A stretch of DNA of 64,000 bases from Sinorhizobium alkalisoli (GTDB taxonomy: Bacteria > Pseudomonadota > Alphaproteobacteria > Rhizobiales > Rhizobiaceae): assembly GCF_008932245.1 (NCBI RefSeq), contig NZ_CP034910.1:1426001-1490000 (forward strand), written 5' to 3'. Both the position numbers and the translations under genes were made by a program. This document shows, one piece after another, positions 18,327 through 26,990 of this stretch. The notes under the pieces are model-generated. The model saw only the letters and a program-made list of their open reading frames with translations. It had not been told where the DNA came from and searched no databases. Positions within the stretch are counted from its first letter, which is position 1; every line of letters begins with the position of its first letter.

Positions 18327-19207
18327 ACAGAGTCGCCTTGATCGGCGCCGGCGCCATGGGCGGTGCCATCGGCACGCGCCTCATTGAGACCGGGAATGAA
18401 TTGACGGTCTTCGATCTCGACGCCGAAAAGGTGCGGCAATTGGTGGACAAGGGCGCCACCGCGGCGACAAGCGCGGCGCAGGCGGCGTCCCGCTCCGACT
18501 ATGTCGTTCTCAGCCTCAATTCGGCAAAGATCGTCCATGCAGTGGTTTTCGGCCCGGGCGGCGTGGCGGAGGGCGCCGAACCAGGAACGCTCATCATCGA
18601 CATGTCCTCCATCGACCCGGAGTCGACGAAGGCGATGGCGTCGAAAGCGGCCGAGGCGCGCCTGCGCTGGGTCGATAGCCCACTTTCCGGCGGCGCCCCC
18701 AAGGCGCTGATTGGTGAGTTGACGCTGATGGCGGGCGGCCACGGGCAGGATGTGGCGGATGCCCATCAGGTGCTGAAACATGTCGCCTCGAACTACACCC
18801 ACATGGGTCCGTCAGGCGCCGGCCAGACGACCAAGCTGATCAACCAGGTCCTCTGCGGACTCAATTTCCTTGCGGTGGCCGAGGCCACCCAACTTGCGCT
18901 CGACGCCGGCGTCGACGCGGCCAAGATTCCGCAAGCGCTAAAAGGCGGGCGTGCCGACAGCGCGATCCTGCAGGAATACATGCCGCGCTTCGTCGCCAGG
19001 GATTACCGCCGCACCGGCCGCATCGACAACATGGTCAAGGACCTGAACGGCGCCCAGGATCTTGCACGCCGGACCAATACGACCATGCCGCTGACGGCGG
19101 TCTGCGCCGAAGTACACCGGATGCTGACCGCCGCCGGCCTCGGCGGCGAGGACCAGGCCGCGCTGATGGAATACTTCAAGGGACCGAACAAGGAGAATTT
19201 CGGATGA
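18323..19207 (+). CDS. NAD(P)-dependent beta-hydroxyacid dehydrogenase (3-hydroxyisobutyrate dehydrogenase family)
   Basis: A 294-residue enzyme of the HIBADH/tartronate semialdehyde reductase group. Cofactor motif: ALIGAGAMGGAIGTRL at the N terminus. Substrate loop: DSPLSGGAPKALIGELTLMA. Catalytic Lys region: GPSGAGQTTKLINQVLCGLN. It oxidises or reduces a beta-hydroxy acid with NAD(P)+. It overlaps gntK by 4 bp and the next gene by 4 bp. A related enzyme class (LtnD/DtnK-like systems) acts on sugar-acid derivatives, which fits this operon, but the precise substrate is not shown. Confidence 0.85.
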   Translation: MNRVALIGAGAMGGAIGTRLIETGNELTVFDLDAEKVRQLVDKGATAATSAAQAASRSDYVVLSLNSAKIVHAVVFGPGGVAEGAEPGTLIIDMSSIDPESTKAMASKAAEARLRWVDSPLSGGAPKALIGELTLMAGGHGQDVADAHQVLKHVASNYTHMGPSGAGQTTKLINQVLCGLNFLAVAEATQLALDAGVDAAKIPQALKGGRADSAILQEYMPRFVARDYRRTGRIDNMVKDLNGAQDLARRTNTTMPLTAVCAEVHRMLTAAGLGGEDQAALMEYFKGPNKENFG

Positions 19208-19536
19208 TCACACGTTATGCGCTGTTCGAAGGAAAGGTGAAGGAAGGTGAGACGGATGCCTTTCGCGCAGCCGTCCTGGAAAACATCGTACCCAAATGGA
19301 AGGCTTTTCCCGGCGCGCTCGACGTGCGCGTCACCTTTGCCGAAGCCCGCGACGAAGGGGCGCCGGAGATCCCGATGATCCTGGCGATCAATTACCCCGA
19401 TCTCGATACCGTTGAAAAGGCGTTGGCGAGCCCGGCACGTGCAGCGGCCAAGGCCGCAACGGAAGAGGTGCTGGCGCGCTTCTTCGAAGGCCGCATCCAT
19501 CACCACGTCACTCAGGCGAACGAATTCCGCCTCTGA
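19204..19536 (+). CDS. Small ferredoxin-like (Dabb/EthD-type) protein of unknown function
   Basis: A 110-residue cytosolic protein, MITRYALFEGKVKEG at the start and FFEGRIHHHVTQAN near the end. The length and alternating strand-helix pattern suggest a dimeric alpha-beta barrel of the stress-responsive Dabb/EthD sort, but no catalytic motif is certain. The His cluster near the C terminus is conspicuous. It overlaps the dehydrogenase gene by ATGA and is the last structural gene of the operon, followed by the LacI regulator. It may be an epimerase or mutarotase-like helper for the sugar-acid pathway (speculative). Confidence 0.7.
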   Translation: MITRYALFEGKVKEGETDAFRAAVLENIVPKWKAFPGALDVRVTFAEARDEGAPEIPMILAINYPDLDTVEKALASPARAAAKAATEEVLARFFEGRIHHHVTQANEFRL

Positions 19537-19618
19537 GCGTTTGGCGGTGGACGGAGTCTAAACCGTCGCCGCCACTCCTTTTGGCTTGCATTCCGTCCTC
19601 AATGTCGGTGTACTTGCA

Positions 19619-19634
19619 CTGGTAACGATAACAT
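19619..19634. promoter_or_regulatory. LacI-type operator, site 2 (degenerate), before lacI-type gene
   Basis: CTGGTAACGATAACAT agrees with the shared palindrome at 13 of 16 positions; the right half-site is intact. It ends 8 bp before the start codon of the LacI regulator, suggesting autoregulation. Confidence 0.6.
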
Positions 19635-19642
19635 GGACGAGC

Positions 19643-20659
19643 ATGCACAATTTCCGCAAACCCCCGACGATGGCGGATGTCGCGCGCCGAACCGGCGTTT
19701 CGCCGATGACGGTTTCCCGCGCCTTCAAGCGTGACGCCTCGGTCAGCCAGGAAACCCGTGAGGCGGTCCTGCGCGCAGCAGAGGAGCTCGGCTATGTCTT
19801 CGACAGCACCGCATCCAATCTGCGCTCGCAACGCACCGATTTCATCGCCGTGACGATCCCGTCGATCAACAATGCGAACTTCGCCGACACGGTCCGGGCG
19901 CTCTCCGATGGCGTCTCCGAGCGGGGCCTGCAGATCTTGCTCGGCTATACCAATTACGATGTCCAGGAGGAGGAGCGGCTCGTCGAGCAGCTCTTGCGGC
20001 GCAAACCCGAAGCGATCGTCGTCACGGGCGGGAAACATACGCCGCGCACGCGCAAGCTCCTGACGAATGCCGGCATTCCGGTCATCGAGACTTGGGATCT
20101 TCCGGAAGAACCGATCGGCCACGTCGTCGGCTTTTCCAACGCCCAAGCCGTGCGCGAGATGGTCGATCACTTCATTGGCGTCGGCTACCGCAACATTGCC
20201 TTCATCGGCGGCGACGCCTCCCGGGACACGCGCGGCGCTGACAGACGGGCGGGCTTCGTCGCGGCGATGAAGGATCAAGGCCTCGATACGTCGCGCCTGA
20301 TCGCGGCGGGGCCGCCGCCGATCTCGATGCGGGAGGGCGCCAATGCGATGGGCCAACTCCTCGAGCGCTTTCCCGATACGGATGCGGTGATCTGCGTTTC
20401 CGATCTTTCCGCATTCGGGGCGCTCACCGAATGCCAGCGGCGCGGCATTGCGGTGCCCGAAAAAATCGCCATCGGCGGATTCGGGGACTATGAGATCGGC
20501 GCCATCTGCGTGCCGAGCCTGACGACGATCAATGCCTTCGCGGGCGAGATCGGCGCGAAAACGGCAGAACTGATCCTGGATGTGCTCGACGGCAAGCTCG
20601 CCGACCAGGGCCGGGTCACCATCCGCCCCGATCTGATCCTCAGGCAAAGCAGCCTCTGA
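19643..20659 (+). CDS. LacI family transcriptional regulator (gluconate-type repressor)
   Basis: A 338-residue LacI/GalR protein. The HTH is PTMADVARRTGVSPMTVSRA followed by hinge-helix residues near SNLRSQRTDFIAV, then a periplasmic-binding-protein-like effector domain (YRNIAFIGGDASRDTRGADR; AFGALTECQRRGIAVPEKIA). The subtype resembles GntR, the gluconate repressor. The ATG at 19643 begins the canonical N terminus; the longer frame has no ribosome site. It follows the sugar-acid operon by 106 bp and has its own operator-like site. It is a likely regulator of the sites at 17007, 23638 and 28527. Confidence 0.9.
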   Translation: MHNFRKPPTMADVARRTGVSPMTVSRAFKRDASVSQETREAVLRAAEELGYVFDSTASNLRSQRTDFIAVTIPSINNANFADTVRALSDGVSERGLQILLGYTNYDVQEEERLVEQLLRRKPEAIVVTGGKHTPRTRKLLTNAGIPVIETWDLPEEPIGHVVGFSNAQAVREMVDHFIGVGYRNIAFIGGDASRDTRGADRRAGFVAAMKDQGLDTSRLIAAGPPPISMREGANAMGQLLERFPDTDAVICVSDLSAFGALTECQRRGIAVPEKIAIGGFGDYEIGAICVPSLTTINAFAGEIGAKTAELILDVLDGKLADQGRVTIRPDLILRQSSL

Positions 20660-20707
20660 CGCCGCCAAGGCGGCTTATCCTCCCTCGTTCATGTGAAGAA
20701 CCCGCTG

Positions 20708-20742
20708 CAACCCACTGAGCGAGCGTCGCTTTCGCTGGGTTG
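20708..20742. terminator. Hairpin between convergent lacI and TRAP genes
   Basis: CAACCCA and TGGGTTG pair around an inner GCGA/TCGC stem, in the 136-bp gap between convergent genes. No U-tract is visible, so it may work in both directions as a weak or factor-assisted terminator. Confidence 0.4.
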
Positions 20743-20795
20743 CTCGACCGGGCAGAAATCGGGGCGGAGGCAGGAGCATCCACCCCGGGCATGCG

Positions 20796-21773
20796 TCACT
20801 TCGAGGCGGAAACGATCGCGTTGACGAGAGCGTCGCCGTTCTCGTCGATGAAGCCTTCCCAGACCGGTTTCACGGCAGCCTGGAAGGCTGCAGCGTCGAC
20901 ATCGCGGTTGACGCTCATGCCTTCGGATTCCAGTTGCGCAATCATCTCCTCCTCCTTGGCGAGGCTCAATTCACGCTGCTTGGCGACGGCCTCGGCCGCG
21001 ACCTCCATGATGATTTTCTGCTCCGCATCGCTGAGGCCCTTCAACTTTTCATTGTTCATCACCATAGCGAGCGCCGAATAGGCGTGCTGCGTGAGCGACA
21101 GATATTTCTGCACCTCGTTGAACTTGAACGAGACGACGATGCCGATCGGATGATCCTGGGCATCGACCACGCCGGTCTCTAGCGCCGTGTAGAGTTCCGC
21201 TACGGGAAGCTGCTGCGGATTTGCTCCAAGAAGCGCGAACATGTCATTGAGCGCTTTGGAATTATTCACGCGCATCTGCAGCCCGTCGAGATCTTCCGGT
21301 GTGCGAACCGGCCCGCGGTTGTTCGTGATGTTCCGATAGCCGTTTTCGGGGAAGCCAAGCAGCTTGAGACCGACCGGTTCGAACTTGGCGGCAACACCTT
21401 GCCCGATTTCGCCGTCGAGGACGTTGTAGGCGAGGTCGCGGGAGGGGAACATGAAGGGCAGCTCGAAGGCGCCGGCCTCGGGGATGAGGCCGGTGAAGTT
21501 GTTGAGCCCCGAGATCGCGATGTCGACAATGCCGGAGCGGGCGCCGTCGATCATCTGGGCATCGTTTCCGAGCTGGCCGTGCGGGAAGACGTTCACCGTG
21601 ATCGAACCGCCCGAGCGTGCCTCGACCTGTTCTTTGAAGTAGATCGACATCGTCTGCTGGAGGTCCGTCTCCGGCGCCGCGTGGGCAAGCTTGAGCACGG
21701 TCTCCGCCAAGGCTGGGACGGCGGAAAGCGTCAGAGCCGCCGCAAGACTAACTGTTTTCATCAGTGTATTCAT
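20796..21773 (-). CDS. TRAP transporter substrate-binding protein, DctP family
   Basis: A 325-residue periplasmic solute receptor. The signal peptide is SLAAALTLSAVPALA, with cleavage after ALA near residue 23. DctP hallmarks are KLAHAAPETDLQQTM, VFPHGQLGNDAQMIDGARSG and the ligand-carboxylate-binding Arg in GLQMRVNNSKALNDMF. The frame has an earlier ATG, but 21773 has GGGAGG. It is last in the Q-M-P operon, 16 bp after the large permease. TRAP receptors of this type bind carboxylates; given the neighbours, gluconate, idonate or a ketogluconate is the likely cargo (inference). Confidence 0.92.
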   Translation of the reverse strand: MNTLMKTVSLAAALTLSAVPALAETVLKLAHAAPETDLQQTMSIYFKEQVEARSGGSITVNVFPHGQLGNDAQMIDGARSGIVDIAISGLNNFTGLIPEAGAFELPFMFPSRDLAYNVLDGEIGQGVAAKFEPVGLKLLGFPENGYRNITNNRGPVRTPEDLDGLQMRVNNSKALNDMFALLGANPQQLPVAELYTALETGVVDAQDHPIGIVVSFKFNEVQKYLSLTQHAYSALAMVMNNEKLKGLSDAEQKIIMEVAAEAVAKQRELSLAKEEEMIAQLESEGMSVNRDVDAAAFQAAVKPVWEGFIDENGDALVNAIVSASK

Positions 21774-21789
21774 GGCTATTCCTCCCTGG

Positions 21790-23070
21790 TTAGCCTGCAA
21801 AGAAACGCATGGGCACGGTGATCAAGGCCGGGAAGGCGATGAACAGTGCCAGAAGCACGAGATAGGCGATGACGAAGGGCATGGTTCCGCCAACGACGGC
21901 ACTCATTGGCTTTTTCCCCACGCCGCAGACGACGTTCAGCACAGTGCCGACCGGCGGCGTGATCAGACCGATCGATGTATTGATGACGAACAGCAGCCCG
22001 AAATAGACCGGGTCGATGCCGGCGAGCTTGACGATCGGCATGAAGAGCGGCACCAGGATCAGGATCGTCGGGCTCAGGTCCATGACCATGCCGACAAGGA
22101 GCACGATGATCATGATCACGGCCATAAGCAGGCGCGGATGGTCGACGAGCGGCCCGAGAAGTTCCGCCAGTTGCTGCGGCAGCTGCGCCACGGTGATTAG
22201 CCATGCCGCGACCATCGCCGCGCCGACCAGGAACATCACCATCGCCGTCGAGCGCGCGCTGCTGACGAGGATGTCGAAGAAGCTGCGCAGGCTGAGTTCG
22301 CGATAGATGAGGGCGGATACGACGATCGCATAGACGGCCGCGACCACGGCGGCCTCGGTCGGAGTGAAGATGCCGAAGCGGATGCCGCCGATGATGATGA
22401 TCGGAAGCAGCAGCGCCCAGATGCCTTCGCGCAAAGCCTGAAGCCGCTCGCTTGCGCTTGCCTTGGGCGTGGTTTCCACCGTCTCGTTGCGCATCATCAT
22501 GGACCAGACGACCATCAGCGCCGCGCCCATCATCAGCCCCGGCGCGATGCCGCCGAGAAAGAGCTTTGCGATCGAGATATTGCCCGCGACACCGATGATG
22601 ATGAGCGGCAAGGACGGCGGAATGACCGGCGCGATAATCCCGCCGGCGGCGAGAAGCCCTAGCGACCGCGCGCCCGGATAGCCGGATTTCAGCATCATCG
22701 GGTAGAGGATCGAAACGAGCGCAGCTGCGTCCGCGACCGCCGAGCCGGAGAGGCCAGCAAGCAAGACCGAGGTGACGATGGCTACATAGCCGAGACCGCC
22801 CTGGCGATGGCCGACAAGCGTCATCGCCAGTTTCACGATCCGGGTCGAGAGGCCGCCTTGCGACATCACTTCACCGGCGACGAGAAAGAACGGCACGGCG
22901 AGCAGCGGAAAACTGTCGACGCCGTTGATCAGCGACTGCGCCAGAACGTCGGCGCTGAAGAGATCGAGATGCAGCATCAGCACCATCGCCGCCAGAAGCA
23001 GCGCGAAGGCGACCGGCAAACCGGCAAGAATGCTGATGATGAGAACGGAAAGGAAGAGCGCCAGCGTCAT
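21790..23070 (-). CDS. TRAP transporter large permease, DctM family
   Basis: A 426-residue inner-membrane protein with about 12 hydrophobic helices. Family landmarks are PLLAVPFFLVAGEVMSQGGL, AGLSGSAVADAAALVSILYP, GGIIAPVIPPSLPLIIIGV, FGIFTPTEAAVVAAVYAIVV and the C-terminal GLITPPVGTVLNVVCGVG. It forms the Na+-driven channel of the TRAP system. It overlaps the small permease gene by 4 bp. Confidence 0.93.
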   Translation of the reverse strand: MTLALFLSVLIISILAGLPVAFALLLAAMVLMLHLDLFSADVLAQSLINGVDSFPLLAVPFFLVAGEVMSQGGLSTRIVKLAMTLVGHRQGGLGYVAIVTSVLLAGLSGSAVADAAALVSILYPMMLKSGYPGARSLGLLAAGGIIAPVIPPSLPLIIIGVAGNISIAKLFLGGIAPGLMMGAALMVVWSMMMRNETVETTPKASASERLQALREGIWALLLPIIIIGGIRFGIFTPTEAAVVAAVYAIVVSALIYRELSLRSFFDILVSSARSTAMVMFLVGAAMVAAWLITVAQLPQQLAELLGPLVDHPRLLMAVIMIIVLLVGMVMDLSPTILILVPLFMPIVKLAGIDPVYFGLLFVINTSIGLITPPVGTVLNVVCGVGKKPMSAVVGGTMPFVIAYLVLLALFIAFPALITVPMRFFAG

Positions 23071-23555
23071 CGTCCCTCTCCACCGGTGTCGGTCTTTGTT
23101 TCAGCCGGATGGATCAGGCGCGCGATTGCGATGGCGGCCATCAGCCCACCCGATATGGCGCCGGACAAATACATCAACCCCGTCGGCAATCCGGTGAGCG
23201 GCGAAATATTATGCCAGTTGGCGAGGGTCTGGCGGGCCGCACCCCAGAAAAGCATCCCGACCGCCACGAGGATGACGAGCCAGCAAAGCCGCTGCAACAC
23301 TGGGACGGCGCGCGGCAAGAAAGCTGCCGAAAACTCCGTCACCGCCAGGTGCTCGCCCCGCCGCAGCGCCACGGCTGCGCCGAACATCACCACCCAGACG
23401 AAACCGAGCCGCGACAACTCGACGGAACTGCGAATTCCCGACGAGAATCCATATCTCAATACGACATTGGCAAAGACCAGCGCGATCATGGCGGCAAGCA
23501 ACGTTGCCATGATCGCATCGATCCACCCCCACAGGATCGACACGAGTCGTCCCAT
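23067..23555 (-). CDS. TRAP transporter small permease, DctQ family
   Basis: A 162-residue inner-membrane protein with four helices (about 10-32, 47-66, 88-108 and 128-150). Typical segments are FANVVLRYGFSSGI, ELSRLGFVWVVMFGAAVALR and RGEHLAVTEF. The open frame continues far upstream antisense to the second LacI gene; the true start is the ATG at 23555, preceded by GGGAGGA. It is first in the TRAP operon, and the tandem operator sites at 23616 and 23638 lie just upstream. Confidence 0.9.
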   Translation of the reverse strand: MGRLVSILWGWIDAIMATLLAAMIALVFANVVLRYGFSSGIRSSVELSRLGFVWVVMFGAAVALRRGEHLAVTEFSAAFLPRAVPVLQRLCWLVILVAVGMLFWGAARQTLANWHNISPLTGLPTGLMYLSGAISGGLMAAIAIARLIHPAETKTDTGGEGR

Positions 23556-23615
23556 CGACATTCCTCCCGAATGAACATTCTGCGGAAACCCATCGCTGCG
23601 GTTGCATTTCGCGAG

Positions 23616-23629
23616 GGTTATCGCTAACC
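23616..23629. promoter_or_regulatory. LacI-type operator, site 3b (variant, tandem)
   Basis: GGTTATCGCTAACC keeps the TTATCG and TAAC core of the shared palindrome. Its centre is 23 bp from that of site 3, about two helical turns, so two repressor dimers could bind cooperatively in front of the TRAP operon. Confidence 0.55.
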
Positions 23630-23637
23630 TCAGCCAG

Positions 23638-23653
23638 ATGTTATCGATAACAA
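23638..23653. promoter_or_regulatory. LacI-type operator, site 3, between TRAP operon and second lacI gene
   Basis: ATGTTATCGATAACAA matches the shared palindrome at 15 of 16 positions. It lies 83 bp upstream of the TRAP small permease start and 43 bp upstream of the divergent LacI gene, so it can serve both. Confidence 0.8.
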
Positions 23654-23696
23654 TGGTGATCGTCAAGCGACTGTGTGTGAAGAGCCGGAGGAGAGG

Positions 23697-24719
23697 GTGG
23701 AGGAGAAACATCGAAGACTCGTGACGCTGCGCGACGTGGCTCAACGGGCGGGCGTCAGCACGATGACCGCGTCCAAGGTGCTGCGCGGCGCCGGGAGCAT
23801 CTCGGAAAAGACGCGCCAAAAGGTCCGGCAGGCCGCCGACGATCTCGGCTATCTGCCCAACAGCCTTGCCGGCTCGCTCAGCTCGCGCAAGAGCCGCATG
23901 GTCGCGGTCATCATTCCCTCGATCGCCGATGTCGTCTTTTCCGAGGTGCTGAGCGGGGTGAATTCCGTCTTGCGACCTCGCGGCTTTCAAACCTTTATCG
24001 GAGAGTCGCTTTTCGATCCCGAGATCGAGACGGATCTTTTGCGAGAGATGCTCTCCCTTCGTCCGGCCGGGCTTCTCCTCAACGGCGGCATGGTGCGCAG
24101 CCCGGATGCCGAAGGTCTTCTGGAACGGCGGAACTGTCCTGCAATTCACCTGTGGGACAGCGACCATGCAGAGCACGATTTCAGTGCCGGGCTCTCCCAC
24201 GAAGAGGCGGGGAGGCTGGTTGCAGCGCATTTTCTTGAACGGAATCTGCGGCGCATCGCCTATATTGGCGCGGAGCTTGGCCGGGATCTGTGCGCGCGCC
24301 GTCGTTACCTGGCGCTCCACTCCGCCCTTCGCGCCAGAGCAATCGATCTTGTCGACGTGACCAGCGAGTCCATGCCGCGGCAGGCCGAAACCGGCCGTGT
24401 CCTGACCGAAAAGCTGATGGAAACGCATCCGCAGATCGAGGCCATCCATTTCCTGAACGATGCCATGGCGCTCGGCGGCCTGTCCCATTTGCACGAGGCA
24501 GGCATTCGAGTGCCGGAAAACGTATCTGTCGTCGGGTTTAACGGAACATCCTTGGCGAATGCCGTGCGCACCCGTCTGACGACGATTGATATGCCGCGAA
24601 CGGAAATCGGGTCGGTGGCGGCCCGGGCGCTATTGCAGATGCTGTCGGGAGAGCTCGTGGACCGCCGATGGCAGGCGCCCTTGCGCGTGGTTCAAGGCAA
24701 CACGACGCCGAAAATCTGA
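23697..24719 (+). CDS. LacI family transcriptional regulator (second, IdnR/GntR-like)
   Basis: A 340-residue LacI/GalR regulator. HTH: VTLRDVAQRAGVSTMTASKV, with the hinge region SLAGSLSSRKSRMVAVIIPS, then an effector domain ending VVGFNGTSLANAVRTRLTTI. The start is a GTG at 23697 with GGAGGAGAG 1 nt upstream; a GTG at 23673 lies in frame upstream without a site. It is divergent from the TRAP operon and shares the operators there. Its recognition helix (VSTMTASKVL) differs from that of the first LacI (VSPMTVSRAF), yet both lie next to the same palindrome. Confidence 0.9.
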   Translation: MEEKHRRLVTLRDVAQRAGVSTMTASKVLRGAGSISEKTRQKVRQAADDLGYLPNSLAGSLSSRKSRMVAVIIPSIADVVFSEVLSGVNSVLRPRGFQTFIGESLFDPEIETDLLREMLSLRPAGLLLNGGMVRSPDAEGLLERRNCPAIHLWDSDHAEHDFSAGLSHEEAGRLVAAHFLERNLRRIAYIGAELGRDLCARRRYLALHSALRARAIDLVDVTSESMPRQAETGRVLTEKLMETHPQIEAIHFLNDAMALGGLSHLHEAGIRVPENVSVVGFNGTSLANAVRTRLTTIDMPRTEIGSVAARALLQMLSGELVDRRWQAPLRVVQGNTTPKI

Positions 24720-24748
24720 AAAAAAGTAGGGCGCCATTCGCGGCGCCC
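24719..24748 (-). terminator. Rho-independent terminator of sugar ABC operon
   Basis: On the minus strand a GGGCGCC/GGCGCCC stem with a 6-nt loop is followed, after TAC, by a run of T residues (the A-run at 24719-24725). It lies 13 bp after the substrate-binding protein stop. It also sits right after the stop of the convergent lacI gene. Confidence 0.8.
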
Positions 24749-24760
24749 CAGCTCGGGAGA

Positions 24761-25861
24761 TCACATCTTGCCCCAGATCTTCTTGTATTCGTGGCGGTAG
24801 CCGTTATCCGGGTCGAAGCTGTTCTTCGGCCCGCCGTCGAACTCGACATTATCGGCGGTCACCACGTGCAGCGGCGAGAGGTAGCCAGACCATTTCTCAC
24901 CGGCGAGCGCGCGGTTCAGTTCGTCGACCAGTTGCCAGCCCTGCAGGTTCAACGGCTCGGCGACGGTCACCTTCTGGAATTGCCCCGCGCGAATGCGCTG
25001 ATAGGCGGATTCGGAGCCGTCGCCGGCGGCGACGTTGATCGGCGCGTCGGTCCCGCCCTTGCCGGCGGCGGCGAGCGACGGTCCCATGAAGTCAAAATAG
25101 AGGTCGTTGATCGCCAGCGAATGGGTCCACTCGTCGCCGTATTTCTGCAGGAGCGAGGTGGTCAGCTGCGGCATGCGCTGCGATGTTTCCGAGATCGGCG
25201 TGTCGACATATTCGAGCACCTTGCCGCCGAGCGCCTCGATCTCAGCCTTCATCTTGTCGGCCTTGGCGATGGCGATCGCATAGGTCGAGTCAGTGAAGAT
25301 GACCACGCCGGGCTTGCCCTTGGCGTCGACGAATGCCCAATTGGCGGCAGCCTTCGAGACTTCCATCGCATCGGTGCTGACATTGGCGAACAGCCCTGTC
25401 TTCTCGTCCGGGCCGATCACCGGACCGGCGTGCCAGGCGACAAGTGGGATGCCGGCGGCTTTCGCCTGTTCGAGCGCCGGCGCCTGCTCGACGGCGTCGA
25501 AGCCATTGATGATGATGCCGGCCGGCTGCAGCGCCATGGCCTGACCGAACGCCGCCGTGCGACCGCCAATCGAACCGGCACCGTCGATCACCTTCACTTC
25601 CCAACCGATCGTCGCCGCAGCCTCTTCGACGCCAGTGGTGACCCCGAGGATGCCGCCGTTCTTCAGGTCGCCGGCGAGCACGACGATGGTCTTGCCCTCC
25701 TGGGCCTTCGGGCCAGCCGTTGGCCCGTCCCAGGCGCTCACCTTGTTCGCGTATTTGGTGACGATCGCCTGGGCATCGGCCATCGGATCGGCGAGCGCGA
25801 CATCGGCGCCCATCAGTGCGATTGCCGCAACCGTGCCTGTCATGAAATTCCTGCGTTTCAT
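24761..25861 (-). CDS. Sugar ABC transporter substrate-binding protein (RbsB/periplasmic binding type 1)
   Basis: A 366-residue periplasmic receptor. It starts MKRRNFMTGTVAAIALMG, a Tat-like or Sec signal ending ALADP near residue 27. The fold of the ribose/xylitol binding family is visible in PAGIIINGFDAVEQAPALEQ, GIPLVAWHAGPVIGPDE and QKVTVAEPLNLQGWQLVDEL. The ligand is probably a sugar or polyol. It is the last gene of the ATPase-permease-receptor operon, 46 bp after the permease gene. Confidence 0.9.
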   Translation of the reverse strand: MKRRNFMTGTVAAIALMGADVALADPMADAQAIVTKYANKVSAWDGPTAGPKAQEGKTIVVLAGDLKNGGILGVTTGVEEAAATIGWEVKVIDGAGSIGGRTAAFGQAMALQPAGIIINGFDAVEQAPALEQAKAAGIPLVAWHAGPVIGPDEKTGLFANVSTDAMEVSKAAANWAFVDAKGKPGVVIFTDSTYAIAIAKADKMKAEIEALGGKVLEYVDTPISETSQRMPQLTTSLLQKYGDEWTHSLAINDLYFDFMGPSLAAAGKGGTDAPINVAAGDGSESAYQRIRAGQFQKVTVAEPLNLQGWQLVDELNRALAGEKWSGYLSPLHVVTADNVEFDGGPKNSFDPDNGYRHEYKKIWGKM

Positions 25862-25907
25862 TACCCTTCCCTCCCTTGGGTTCGTTTATTCGTGCAGATC
25901 TTTGGAT

Positions 25908-26972
25908 TCACTTCTTCCCGGTAGGTTCCGGGGTCACCAGCGCCGGTGCCTTGCGGGCGACTACCCCCCTCCTGCGTTGGGCGTAGCCGGCAATGCCGAT
26001 CGCGACGAGCAGCGTAACGCCATTGAAGAGCGGTTCGACAAAGAACGAGCCGCCGATTTGCTGGATGCCGGATATGCCGACCGCCAGGATGATCACGCCG
26101 ATCATCGTGCCCCAGACATTGACGCGGCCGGGCTTGATCGTGGTCGAGCCGAGGAAGGCGCCGACGAGGGCCGGCAGCAGGTACTCGAGACCGACGCTTG
26201 CCTGACCGATCCGGAGCTTCGAGGCGAGTAGAATGCCGGCAAGTGCCGTCAGCGTTCCCGAGGACACGAAGGCCGCGATGACGAAGCGGCGAACCGGAAT
26301 GCCGTTGAGTGCCGCGGCCTTCGGGTTTGCGCCGATCGCATAGACGTAGCGGCCGACCGGCAGATATTCGAGCACGAGCCAAAGCGCGAAAGCGAGGAGC
26401 AATACGTAGAGACCGGTGATCGGCAAGCCGAGGACCATGGTTCCGTTCAGCGCATAGAAGCCGTCCGGCAGGACGCCGACAACCTGCCGCCCGCCGGTAT
26501 GCCAGAGCGCCAGCGCATAAAGAATTGTGCCTGTGCCGAGCGTGGCGATGAAGGAATCGATCCGCGCCACTTCGACGAGCAGTCCATTCAAGAAGCCGGA
26601 AAGCGCACCGAGCGTCAGTACGATCGCCACCGCCAGAGGCCAGGGCACGCCGAACATCGTCTGCAGGCTGATCGCCAGGATATGCCAAAGCACGATGCCG
26701 TAGCCGACGGTCAGGTCGATGCGACCAGCTGCCATCGGGATCATCGCAGCCAGCGACAGCATTGCGATGATCGCCTTATCGGAGATGATCGAGCGCAGAT
26801 TGAGCACGGTCGGAAAGGTCTGGGGCAACAGGATCGAGAAGAGGATGATCAGGAAGAGCGTCAGGACCACGAGCCCATAGGCCGGCAGAAAGCGCAGGAG
26901 CTTCTGAAGCAGGCTCAGTCCCGCCAGTTCGCCTCGGGTCGGTTCAAGCGCGGTGGATTCGATCGACTGCAT
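25908..26972 (-). CDS. Sugar ABC transporter permease (RbsC family)
   Basis: A 354-residue inner-membrane protein with 8-10 helices. RbsC-family segments are PMAAGRIDLTVGYGIVLWHI (the usual 'GGIDLS' region, here GRIDLT), DSFIATLGTGTILYALAL, YAIGANPKAAALNGIPVRR and LLPALVGAFLGSTTIKPGR. It forms the translocation path for the sugar. The ATG at 26972 follows GGGAGAG. It lies 18 bp after the ATPase gene. Confidence 0.9.
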   Translation of the reverse strand: MQSIESTALEPTRGELAGLSLLQKLLRFLPAYGLVVLTLFLIILFSILLPQTFPTVLNLRSIISDKAIIAMLSLAAMIPMAAGRIDLTVGYGIVLWHILAISLQTMFGVPWPLAVAIVLTLGALSGFLNGLLVEVARIDSFIATLGTGTILYALALWHTGGRQVVGVLPDGFYALNGTMVLGLPITGLYVLLLAFALWLVLEYLPVGRYVYAIGANPKAAALNGIPVRRFVIAAFVSSGTLTALAGILLASKLRIGQASVGLEYLLPALVGAFLGSTTIKPGRVNVWGTMIGVIILAVGISGIQQIGGSFFVEPLFNGVTLLVAIGIAGYAQRRRGVVARKAPALVTPEPTGKK

Positions 26973-26990
26973 TTTTCTCTCCCGGAATTT

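Noticed and set aside
23556..24494. Extension of the TRAP small permease frame upstream
   Set aside because: The frame stays open antisense to the second LacI gene, but the permease N terminus, its ribosome site and the operators show that coding begins at 23555.
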